Made by a program: the position numbers and the translations under genes. Source: Bimuria novae-zelandiae CBS 107.79 (lineage: Eukaryota > Ascomycota > Dothideomycetes > Pleosporales > Didymosphaeriaceae). Taken from it: DNA of 64,000 nt. Numbering within the stretch: the first letter of the stretch is position 1; each line of letters begins with the position of its first letter. Below are positions 23,601 through 33,641 of this stretch, one piece after another. The stretch covers positions 466,382 to 530,381 of the forward strand of contig ML976669.1 in NCBI GenBank assembly GCA_010015655.1, written 5' to 3'. The notes under the pieces are model-generated. The model searched no databases. It saw nothing but the letters and a program-made list of their open reading frames with translations, and was not told the origin of the DNA.

Positions 23601-26600
23601 AGTACTTTATTTACTTGTTTCGCATGCTTCTTAAGTGTCCTAGTAAAATAGATAAGTACGTCGTTAAGATAAGCTATACAGAATATATCTAAGTATTTAT
23701 ATAGTATTTTATTAATTATTGTCTAAAACGTTGCAGGCGCGTTTATTAGTCTAAAGGGCATTACTTAGTACTTATATAGGCTATATTAGGTCCTAAACGC
23801 AGTCTTCTACTCGTGTTTTTTAGCTATTTATATATAGTAATATCTATTACGTATATTAAATTTTATAAACTATTTAGCTCCTTAGAGTCTATTTATTAGC
23901 TCGGTAATTAAAGGTAGCGGGTACTAATTCTTAATAGTGGCTTTATTTAGCTATCTATAATATATATAGAGTCGCAGCTTACCGTTCTTCTTAGGTACCT
24001 AAAGTATAGGAAAAGCCACCAGGCTTTAACTTTCTTAAATAAACTATTTTACTAGGTTTTTCCTTAAGTAATCTTATACTTCTTTTTCTTAGTCTGTAGA
24101 TATTAGTTATAATTATTTTAGGTATAGTTTCGTGCCCTTTACTAAGAGTATCTTATAATTTTATTCTTAGTATTCTAGTAGTTTTTTTCTTCTTTAATTC
24201 CTTTAAAAAGTTCCGTATATTTTTAGTATTTTAATAAAATATTAGTAGCTTTTACTTCTTCTTTTAGGCCTAAGTATTATACCTATATTAGCCTGACTTG
24301 GCCTAGATTTTCTTCTATAACCTTTATAATCTTAGTAGCTAAAAGTTGTATAGGTCATTCTTTAACCCGCCCTACTAAAGCATCTAGGGTTAATAGTTAT
24401 ATTTTTTATAATTTACGTACTCTAGTAACCTTTAGCGTAGGTCCTTAGCTAAGTTGTATTTTCTTTTACTAGTTAATAACAGGATTATGCTTTAGAAGCT
24501 AATTATAACTAATAATTACTTTTATACTTCTAAAATTTATAATTATAAAGCTATATTAGCTCTAGAATCTATTAGGCTAATAAGTAATAGCGTTATTTTA
24601 AGGCGTAACTAGCCTTTACTATATCCTTAAGATACTATCCTATTTACTATTTTTACTTATACTAGTATTTCCTTATTCTGGTATGGCAGGTTGTATTTTT
24701 TACTATTTTTAAGAATATTAGATATCTAGTCGCTCCAGGGTCTATTAGCGCTATTACTTAGTAACTACTAATAATAACTTTTTTAGTTAGTTATAGGTTA
24801 CTTATACTTATTTTTACTCTTTTTGCCTTTACGATCGCGCCTTTACTAATAAGGTCTTTTACCTAGTAGCACTCTAGTTTTTTAACTTATTATTAGCTTA
24901 TTAAGTAGCGTCTTAAAAAGCTTCTACCTCCTTAACTTCAGTTTATATAGCTTTTTTTATTTTTAAGTTAGTTTTAGTCTTCTTTTATTACTTTTAGTAA
25001 AGTAATTTATAGATGCTCCTAGTATTCTTAATTCGCTAGACCTCTTCTTTCTCTTAAAATTCTCCGTATCATTTGCGTCCTATAACTAAATATTCCTAGA
25101 ATTTTAGATCTCTGTGCAATAGTATTATTTCTAATACTACTATTTATTCTTTTTAATATAGGTATGCTAGGTAATCTTTGTTATAGTCTAGCTATCTATT
25201 CTATCGTAGGTGCTTAGGGCTCGTGCCCTCTATCTATTAATTTTCTATAGTTATCGCTAATCCTGCGATTATGCCTTTAGGGTACTAGCTTATAGCTTCT
25301 TTATATGCTTTGTGCATTTAGCACTTATTATTAAAGTACTTTTACTATCCTAATTCTTTATAGTATCGTAACTATTTATTAGGAAAATATTTATAGCAAG
25401 TTATTATTAGTATATAATTATTAAAAAACTTATAGTTAAGCTTTCCTAGCAATATTACTACTAGTTCCCTTTTTATCTTATATAGTTAACAATCCTTTCT
25501 ATTATAAAGAAACTAGGCTACCTGCTTATATTATTCCTAAATTCTAATCTACTATCCTGGTATTAGCATATTTCTTTAGTACTTAGTAGTAATTTTGTAG
25601 GTTAAAGTAGCCCTTAGCCCCTGAAGCTTGATTTTTTACGTGTAGTCCTTAGGTATATATATCTAACTATTATATACTTAGTAGTTTCCTTTTACTAGTT
25701 AGAGAAAGACCTTATACTTATATACTATTCTTTATTCTGTATCTTCTAGTGTCTCTAGAACTTTACGTTTTATATTAGAGACGTTATCTTTATTTATCTT
25801 TAGTAGTATAGGTATTAGTGTCCGTAGTATAGCTATTTCTAAATAAATAATTTACGCTTTCTTGCTTTATTTATTATTATTTTTTAAATAGTCCCTTTAG
25901 AAATAACTTTACTCTTTATATCCTAAGCATGCTTTTTCCTTAAAACGTTATTTTTATTTTTAGTTAAATAGTCTATTTGTACGGTCCTATCACTACTTCT
26001 TTAGTTTCTATTCTTAAGCTTTATTAGCTATTATAATATCTCTGTTATAGTCCTTTTATAGTTTTTAGCTCCTTTTAATATTAGGCTAGATATAATTGCC
26101 TTCTCGCTTTTCTAATTATTATTTATATAGTTAGTTATTAATCTGCATGGCTAGCTTTACGAGTTCCTTTAGGTTATTTACCTTATTATAGTGGGTAAGC
26201 TAGTCCTTAACGCTTTCTTTTAGTCTATTATAGTAGGCTGCCTAAAGTAGGGCGTTATCTTAATTAATCTTAGCTTAGAGGCGTCTAAACTTAGCCGTGT
26301 ATGTACTAGCTAATCCTATTTATTTAAACTTTTATATTTTACGTTTAGCTTATTATTTCTTGTTAACTTCTTTAAATATAATTTAGATTTATTCCTTAAA
26401 AGATGCCTAATCCTTGAACACCTTTTTAGTTTTATTACTATATTTTAAGATATTATCTTTATTTTCTAAGTAATCCTTAGTAAGGGGTTATAGCTATTTA
26501 GCTGCTTTATCCTTTATATGCATGCTTGCTACTAGGATTTTAGCCTACTTAGTTCTAAAATCATCCTTATTATATTAGCAGTATAGTTCTATATTTAAGA

Positions 26601-26854
26601 AAAGTCTTAAGTCCTTTTCTTTTACCTTCGTAAATCTTAGGGACCTTAAAGGATATCCTCCCCGTAGTTATAATAGCTAGAACGTAAGCTATTAGCTTAG
26701 CTAATTACCCCTTAAGCTACTATATCTTATTAGCCTAATTAGCTAATACTATTATAGTATTTATAGTTAGTCTAGAAGCCACGCTTCTTGTTAGGACCTT
26801 TACTATAATAGCTACTATAGCTATTTATTATTTCGAACCTTTAGGTAGTTAAAG
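20611..26854 (-). pseudogene. gypsy gag-pol remnant (RIPed)
   Basis: On the minus strand the longest readable integrase stretch is about 22440-22170, with NTIIVIVDCLTKMAKF followed by EELAYKVDNIVFIKYRLLKEF and DRDKLFT, the usual gypsy integrase core. Reverse transcriptase is readable near 23670-23580 as YLNDVLIYFTRTLKKHAKQV and LEKCEFHV, i.e. the YLDD region with RIP changes. The gag part (about 26000-26800) is too decayed to read. Stops of CAA/CAG/TGG origin occur throughout; no functional polyprotein is possible. Confidence 0.8.
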
Positions 26855-27371
26855 TATTATAAGGGCTCTACGTACCTATGCCTAATCTAGGTTAAGGGAA
26901 GATAGGTTAAGGGTAAAGTGCTTTATAGATATTTAGTAGTTAAAAGCTAGAGGTAGCCACGAGATAGGTTTAAGAATAATTTAATTCTATAATAAACTAT
27001 AAAATAACTAATTAGGAGATATACTAATCTGTTATAAGAAATATATTTATAGTATATTACATTAACTATAAGGCGTAGGAGAAGTATAAAGAAATTATTA
27101 AACTATATACTATCTATAATAGTCCTTGCTATTATCTAAATTACTATTATAGTCCTGCTAAGATCCTTTTCCTAGAGGTAGTTTTTAAGACTTACTATAG
27201 TCCTAACTCTTATGCGGGACTTATTGCTTATGCAGGACTTCGTCACGTGCTTGCTAACCTAAGCTGCCCTACGCTACTGTGTGTTTCCCTAGCGCGGTCA
27301 TTTCGCCAACATTGACTCTCTTGGCGTAATTATCTGGTCCTATTATTCCTGTGGGGTTCGTAATCGTAACA
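26855..27371 (-). repeat. gypsy LTR (upstream copy relative to its coding strand)
   Basis: 517 bp, ends GTAATCGTAACA and is followed by GCTAC. Less RIPed over its last 150 bp than the partner. Confidence 0.92.
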
Positions 27372-27937
27372 GCTACTTTATCTTGCGTTAATTTTTCTTT
27401 TAGTAACTTACTTTACGTAGAGCGCCTCCTTCTAAGTAAGGTACTTTATAAAAGGATAATTATAAGGAGCCTTAAAATAAGATTGTATAGGTTTAGAAGC
27501 TTTTAAAAAAATGCTTATTATATTAATTATAATATAAATAGTATAATATATACAGAACTAAGGAGGAAAGACTTTATAAAACTAAACGTTATAAGTAAAA
27601 CAATATAAAAATAAAAGATTTATTATAATAAAGAGAGTCGTTTTATAGTTAACGTAAGCGTTTACGTGTTTTACTTTTATATTACTATGTTATAATGCGT
27701 TATTAAGATATTACTTTTATAAATAAAGGCGCGCGCTTATCTACCTTATTAGTAGTATATATATCTATTTTACTAGTAGCGCATTTTTAATAAGCAGCTA
27801 AACTTTATTTAAGTAAGTAACGTTTACAGGGTAAGATTACTATAGGCATTTTAAAGACTAAAAAGATATTTTAAATAAACTTTTTAAAGCCTTACTTACG
27901 CGTAGGCTCGTTGCTGTTATAACTACCTTAAGGGGTA

Positions 27938-28081
27938 TAGTATAAATATAAGACTTAGCCTAGTCTTACATAAGCTCGCTAAGGTTCGCGGGCTTACGTA
28001 AGATACTTAGGTATATAGTAAGCTTCTTAGCTCGATTTTCCTAAGGATAGGCATTACTCTCCAGCTTACTTTTATTTAATA
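27938..28081 (+). repeat. 3' LTR of the copia element
   Basis: 144 bp, from TAGTATAAATATAAGAC to CTTTTATTTAATA. Preceded by the purine tract AAGGGGTA and followed by the duplication TGTGC. Confidence 0.85.
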
Positions 28082-28086
28082 TGTGC

Positions 28087-28163
28087 TTAGCTACTTAGCT
28101 ACTTAGCTTAACCTTAGCTAGCGTAGTAAGCCCTAGCAAGTTACTAATAAGCTTTCTGCAATA
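28087..28163 (+). repeat. right LTR of X1, second half
   Basis: Begins TTAGCTACTTAGC and ends CTTTCTGCAATA. Continues the X LTR interrupted at 11244. Followed by the GCTAG duplication at 28164-28168. Confidence 0.8.
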
Positions 28164-28172
28164 GCTAGCGTA

Positions 28173-29235
28173 TACAGTTCCTAATAACTCCACTAAAACG
28201 GGACACCTGCACAAAATACGCGATATCTTAATATACTACTTATTAATATAGACGTCTGTAAGCTAGCTATACAATTAGCTATTAGTAATATTACTATAGA
28301 TCTTAATACTAGCTAGCACGCAGCTACAAAGGCGTATAGTATCCCTTAGTCTACGTTATTAATGTAATTCTATCTCCTTATCCTTAGTAGCTATAATAGC
28401 TATATTAATATAGAGTTTCTATAGCTTTATAAATAGTATTAAATTAAGCTTTTATACCTATCTGCGTATACCTCGCACGCCTTATAGCTTCTAGATCTTA
28501 CTTTTCTCTTTATTATTAAGTTAAGTTATTAATACTAAATCTAAGAGCTTATATCGCCTAATGACATTATGTCTATTAAAAAGAAGCGCTTTATTACGTA
28601 CTACTATTACGCTAAGGAGGAAGGCTTTATAGAGTATATAATTTAAGCTAGCTAGGTAGTTATAGGTATTTATCTATTTAATATTAATTACGTACTTAGC
28701 TCGTCGCAAGTCTCTTAGAGGCCGACTACGCCTACGTATTAGCAGCAGTCTTAGAGCTTCCTCTCTACCCCTCAAGACCCTCGCGATCTCTATATAGCGC
28801 AGCGCGACGTCTAGAGCGTCGAGAATCTAGGCCGTAAGACCTGGCTACTCTTATAGAAAGTAGGTAAGACGCTAGTAGCTGCAAGTACTAGAGCTATAAG
28901 ACTAGAATTAAAGAAAAGACGCCTTAAGTATTATTTATAGACTACTAAGTTTTAGCGTCCTTAAATACGCGTTTAAATAAACCTAAATTAACGCTTTATA
29001 AAAGTAAAAAGTATTAAGGAGGCTATACACGTAGCTAAAGCTTTAGTAGCTAAATAATAAAAACTTATTATTTTAAGTACCTTAAAAATATTTATTAAGA
29101 CTATAGTGGCTATAGCGCTTAAATATATATATAGTTAATAGCTATTATAAGTAGCGTTGTTAAGATATCGCGTGTTTTGTGCAGGTGTCGTGTTTTGGTG
29201 GGGTGATCAGGAATTCTATGTGATCAGGAACTATA
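28173..29235 (+). mobile_element. pogo-like DNA transposon remnant, 1,063 bp, RIPed, internally deleted
   Basis: Terminal inverted repeats: the left end TACAGTTCCTAATAA continues as ACACCTGCACAAAATACGCG; the right end is its complement. TA target duplications lie at 28171-28172 and 29236-29237. The interior ends in a plus-strand C-terminal transposase-like tail (AASTRAIRLELKKRRLKYYL, then KEAIHVAKALVAK, about 28870-29050). The DDE core is missing, so about half the element is deleted. The right end has TTCCTGATCA twice at 17-bp spacing, the left end only once. Confidence 0.7.
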
Positions 29236-29237
29236 TA

Positions 29238-30390
29238 CGCTAGCTTGAATGAACGCCACCCCTCTGGCTGGCGGTTTTGGCTGCCCTACGAAAGTATCGC
29301 AAGCGCCACCGGGGCACAAGAATCTGTACATGGGCGCTGGCATCGATGGCGGTGACCCTCCTGCATCTAGCAGCTGAACATGGCGGCTGAGGCGGTGCCA
29401 ACCCTCGCGTCTGCTCGGAGCCGCGGGCATCTCGGTTCAAATGCTGGGCGACATTCGTATCTCAACTCAGCTGAAAGTGCTTGGTTGTGCTTGGGCTTAC
29501 CACACCTGAACACCACGACATGAGGCGGTGGAGTCGGAAAATACCGAGGCTATCAACATATTACCAGAAGATGGCGCGGTCCCCATCACCACAAGAGACA
29601 ATGGTCTTGCGGCTGGAGCCACCTTCGAATCTGAAAAGCACGCCCAGGTGCCGCAGAACACTGTCAAGGGGGCGTTCTCGACAACATAACCTTCTGCACG
29701 GCGAAGTACCTTTATTGGGGTATCCGGGTCTATCCTGAAGAGGCAGTAGTGTATCTTTTTCAGCCTGTACACAAGGTAGAAAGACGAACGAGGGCACGAA
29801 AAAGGTAACCAGAAGGTTTGTAAAGCGCGAGCCAGTCGCCGTTATGGCGCATTTCGCAGGATCAGCTCCGCCCGATGTGGCTAGCCATGGTCTCCTCAGC
29901 GCAGCGGCCAGCCTGCTCTCACCGTCCATCCATCACATGTTCGCATCACAGCCTCTCACTCATGGCGCATTATCCTTCACGTGCTAATCAGCCACAGTTA
30001 CGATTCTAGCCAATGGCAAATAGCAGCTTGTGACGCAGAGAGAAGCGCTCTTAAAGCGGCAGAGTGCTGCAAGTACTGCTGCAGAGCCCCTACCTCATAG
30101 GGCTAGCGGTCTTGCAGCTGCGATGTGTCCCTGGCTGGGGGATGGTAAGATGGATGCACAGCCGTAACTAGGCAATGGGTGAGATTCACTCTCCGCCTTT
30201 TGGAGCGCCATATAGACCCGCGCCGACAGCTGTAATAACTTCGCGCACTTGTTGACTGCCTCGAGCGCCTACGGTGTTTAGCCTCGGTCGGTCGCATACA
30301 ATTGCTCTTATATCTTTTATAGCCTTCTATCCCGTATCTCCTTGAGTATCCATCTTCTTCTAATCTTCCTTCTCATTGAAACGATCAGAC
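29238..30390. other. intergenic between the transposon nest and the DUF2235 gene
   Basis: GC-normal sequence with short open frames on both strands but no recognisable protein, splice pattern or RNA. 30300-30390 is pyrimidine-rich (CTTCTTCTAATCTTCCTTCTC), typical of a fungal promoter or 5' leader for the gene at 30391. Confidence 0.5.
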
Positions 30391-32180
30391 ATGGCGGACG
30401 ATACGCCTTGGGGCCGGCGCTTGATCATATGCTGCGATGGCACATGGCAGTCCTCTGTCAGCTTCAAAGACAATGTTCCCTCCAATGTCACCAAACTTTG
30501 TCGGGTCATCGCACGCATCGGAACGGACAGTAACGATCCCAACAAGCGATGGCATCAGCTCGTATACTACGACAGTGGCATCGGAACCGGCGACCTCAGT
30601 GTCTCGGAGGCGGAACGTCAAGGCGGAACTGGTGCAGGTCTCGCAGAGAACGTTATCGAGGCATACAACTTCATCGTCCTGAACTACGAGGCGGGCGACG
30701 AGATTTTTTGCTTCGGATTCTCCCGTGGTGCTTACACAGCGCGAGCGGTAGCAGGTCTCGTCACGGATATTGGAGTCATCAAACCTGCAGATATGCAGAT
30801 CTTTCCGGCTATCTACCGAGCATACATGACGAACGACGAGATGTTGCCGTTTCGCAAGACACAGGCGTGGAAGGACTTTGTAGATGGGAAACTGACGAAC
30901 AAGGGCGTGGAGCTGAGTAAAGTTGGACCGATCAAGGGACTCAAAGACAGAGTTCAGAGCTTCGAAATTAGCCCACATCAAGGTCTGCTGGCCACAGAAG
31001 AGAGCAGGAAGGTCAAAGTCGTTGGTGTGTGGGACACGGTGGGAAGTTTGGGGATTCCAGACGTTGCTTGGTTCGATAACGAAAGATACCGGACGAAATA
31101 TGGATTTCACAACGTGAAGCTCAATGAGAGTGAGTATGTGCCACACATTCTAGGCTCCAGCTAACTGGACGTAGATATCGAACATGCATACCATGCCTTG
31201 GCTCTAGATGAGCGTCGCAAAGCATTCCGGCCGACACTTTGGTACATAGACAATGAGATGCGCTCCCGCCTAGCAAAAGAAGGCAAACCAGTTCCCGAAC
31301 TGAAACAAGTATGGTTCCCAGGTGTACACACAAACACCGGCGGCGGCGCAGACGACTGCATCACAGACATGAAAGGCGACCTCGAAAGTAAGCTTTTTAC
31401 ACCAATCTCTATGCTTCGCTTGGTGCTAACGCAAGCCCAGACCTATCAACAGCCACATGGGCCTGGATGCTCCAATGCATCTCCCCCCACCTCACCATCG
31501 ACCAAGACGCCTTCAAATCCTCTCTAGTCCAATACCAACGCTTCCTCGCCCGCATCCGCTACGCCTGCACATACCACCACCCCACCTGGCTCGACACCAT
31601 CAAATCCAAGATCCCCGCAATCCCAGTCCTCAATCCAGCCACCGACCCGCTCCTCCCGCCAGTCCGCGATCCAGTGCACACCCATCCAGACTTCGACTAC
31701 AGCTGGGGCACCGGCCCCATCGTGGACTCCTTCAAGGGCATATACCTCCTCAACGGCAGTCTACCGCGCGTACCTGGTAAACTCCAGACCGAGGTGTACG
31801 ACCAGAAAGAACGGGTTTCGACGCTGGACGATATCGCCAAGTTTGGCGAGTCGAACGAGTATATCCATCCGATCTGCGAGTATCGCAAGATTGTGCGTGG
31901 GAAGGAAGATAAGTCTGCGCTCGAGGCGTTCACGAGGAAGTATGACGATGGAAGGTTTTGGTGGTATAGGGATGGCAGGAGGTTGCCGGAGTGGGTTATA
32001 CTGGAGCATGAAGACGAGGGCGTTGTGAATTATGAGAGGACGTGGTATGAGATGTGCGAGCAGAGTGAGAAGACGAAAGAGAGGTTGAGGGAGGCGGGGT
32101 ATGAGGGAGATTTCATAGCTGCGCTGGATGCGAAGCTCGATTTTGGGATTGGGGATAGGCCTGGGTATTTGTATCCTTGA
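30391..32180 (+). CDS. DUF2235 domain hydrolase-like protein (563 aa)
   Basis: Exons 30391-31129, 31175-31387 and 31441-32180; introns of 45 nt (GTGAGT...GACGTAG) and 53 nt (GTAAGC...GCCCAG) keep frame. The product starts MADDTPWGRRLIICCDGTWQ. It contains the DUF2235 hallmarks CDGTW, VYYDSGIGTG, the nucleophile elbow FCFGFSRGAYTARAVAG (GxSxG, Ser about residue 115) and later VVGVWDTVGSLGIP and WFPGVHTNTGGG (His of the triad). DUF2235 is an alpha/beta-hydrolase-like fold shared with bacterial Tle1-type phospholipases; fungal members are cytosolic and uncharacterised, so lipase or esterase activity is inference. No signal peptide. Start chosen at the first ATG of the open frame, just before the domain. 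Confidence 0.9.
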
Positions 32181-32462
32181 GTTTGGGATATTTTATTTGG
32201 CCGATGTATAAGTCTGCTCCTTGTTAACAGCTCTGTGTACCTTTGCCTTAGTCTTGTGCGGTTACTCAAGGTGGGTAATACGATGTGGGATCGAAACGCG
32301 CAATGGGAATCACGTACTGCATAGCCGGACGTTACATTCGCAAGCGTGGGTCGAAATGCTGTGTTTAATTCTCATATTGACATCTCTTCATAAATAGCAC
32401 CTACCTTGCTATTGCTTGCTTTGGTTACACAGCGCACATTCTCTTCCACGAAGTTATGTGAC

Positions 32463-33641
32463 TTAACCAGTCGTGCACCCACCAAGCCTCACGCTCTCAG
32501 CATACATCTCATACGTATCCGCATTCATCACCGCCTGCGACGCACTCAGTGCCTTCGCCGCAGTAGGTCCATACCCGTAATCGCCTGTTCCATACAAATG
32601 CGTCATCTCATGCAAGATGCTGCCCGCCTTATCATAGTCGTCGCCCTCACACTGCGGCGCCAACTCCGGGAAATCCCAGAATCCATTGTTGGGGCACGGG
32701 ACGATGAGGTTCATGCCTGGGACAGTGTAGAGCAAGGCCGTACCATCGGAGCAGTCGTTGGATGTATCCGTGCAGGAGATCTTAGGAGAGGTCGTCTGCA
32801 CATTTGCGACCTGGTTGTAGATGGTGCGGACCTTGGACTCGTTCGAGGTGGACTTGAACCATGTGGTGAAGAAGTCTGCTGCCGTGTTGGCAGCAGTGTA
32901 GGCTGCGCTAGCCATGGAGATGGCGTGGTTGACGCTGGTCTTGAGACTGGAGGTTTGCGAGGTGGAGCAAGAGGAGTATGTGATGGCGCGCTTCTGGATG
33001 CGGGAGTTGAAAGCCTCTTCACGCTTGTGTGAGATGTGATCTCTAAAGAAAGAGAGTTAGCATGGCCTGGCTATGCTTCATGGAAATGCGTACTCAGCAA
33101 CAGCGCTCTGATCCGGAGTAACAGTGACCGAATCGGTCTTTAGGTCGGCGCAGACCGAAAGCTCACTGAGGGTCGATGGCGCACTTTCTCCAGCAGCGTA
33201 CTGGAAGCCTTGAATGGCAGCCACTTTGGCGTGCTTGATACCCTGGAGCTTGTAGCTCTTGGCTGCGTTTACGGAAACTGTCACGGTTTCTCCAGCAGCG
33301 ATCTTCTGGAAGTTGTCGGAAGTAAGACTCTTCTTCTTGTAGTTGACATAAATTCCATCGAAAGGCAAAGCATTGCCATCTGCTATGGTTGTTAGTCTAT
33401 CCTTCCACTAGGAAACTGGAATAGACGTGGCTGACGTACCGGCATCAGCTACCAACAAGTCCTTGGTGGCATGGGAACTGAACACAGTGTTGCCCTTGAA
33501 GACTTGGAGCGTCTCGCTTCCGGTATTGGTGACTGCGACATTGACAACATGCGCGTCTGCTTCGGCAATCGAAATGGAAAGAGGGCAAGCGGCCGAAGCA
33601 GCACCCGCAAGAAGAGCGACAGGAAGAGTCTTGGTAAGCAT
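32463..33641 (-). CDS. secreted deuterolysin-type metalloprotease, peptidase M35 (356 aa)
   Basis: Exons 33641-33440, 33382-33094 and 33042-32463; introns 33383-33439 (GTACGT...CCATAG) and 33043-33093 (GTACGC...TTTAG) preserve frame. The signal peptide is MLTKTLPVALLAGAASA. A propeptide follows, with probable Kex2 sites at SHKR and IQKR before AITYSSCSTSQT. The mature domain has the aspzincin zinc motif HEMTH followed by LYGTGDYGYGP, the GTxDxxYG signature supplying the third ligand Asp, then ALSASQAVMNADTYEMYAES. Cysteines are present as in M35. Deuterolysins are extracellular, often heat-stable neutral proteases that cleave basic proteins. All catalytic residues visible are intact. Confidence 0.93.

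Larger units (their letters stand above)
20093..27371 (-). mobile_element. full-length Ty3/gypsy retrotransposon, 7,279 bp, RIPed
   Basis: LTRs are 20093-20610 (518 bp) and 26855-27371 (517 bp), both running from TRTTAYAAGGGCTCTACG to GTAATCGTAAYA. The perfect 5-bp duplication GCTAC lies at 20088-20092 and 27372-27376. The coding strand is the minus strand, with gag toward 26.8 kb, RT near 23.7 kb and integrase near 22.3 kb, so RT precedes integrase as in gypsy. The LTR pair differs mainly by transitions, consistent with RIP after insertion. It is the last large insertion into the copia element. Confidence 0.92.
11245..28081 (+). mobile_element. Ty1/copia retrotransposon inserted in the right LTR of X1 (about 7.1 kb net)
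   Basis: Both LTRs are 144 bp (11245-11388 and 27938-28081). The duplication reads CGTAC at 11240-11244 and TGTGC at 28082-28086. The intact X2 LTR has CGTGC at this place, so the two copies differ only by RIP transitions. GTTATAAGCC after the 5' LTR is a plausible primer-binding site, and AAGGGGTA just before the 3' LTR is a polypurine tract. The domain order is gag, GAG-pre-integrase/integrase, reverse transcriptase, RNase H, as in copia. Three later insertions split it: X2 (11743-13656), a solo gypsy-type LTR (17728-18225) and a full gypsy element (20093-27371). Confidence 0.85.
9625..28163 (+). mobile_element. short LTR element, copy X1 (split by later insertions; about 1.5 kb net)
   Basis: The left LTR is 9625-9811. 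The right LTR is split: 11137-11244 continues at 28087-28163. The duplication GCTAG is perfect at 9620-9624 and 28164-28168, proving that both halves belong to one insertion. The body (9812-11136, minus a solo LTR at 9857-10040) matches the body of copy X2 at 11915-13484 but lacks about 430 bp of it. After the LTR comes TATTCCCTAGCTTATAG, a plausible primer-binding site. No integrase or reverse-transcriptase motif was recognised, so this is best viewed as a non-autonomous LTR element. Heavily RIPed. Confidence 0.8.

Noticed and set aside
9618..29247. The X1 element as an insertion inside the pogo remnant
   Set aside because: The GCTAG duplication lies just outside the TA duplication of the pogo remnant, so X1 more likely landed in its flank. 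It remains possible if AAGCTAGCG proves to be TIR sequence.
30385..31146. 253-codon open frame antisense to the DUF2235 gene
   Set aside because: The plus strand carries clear DUF2235 motifs and canonical introns; the antisense frame has no motif.
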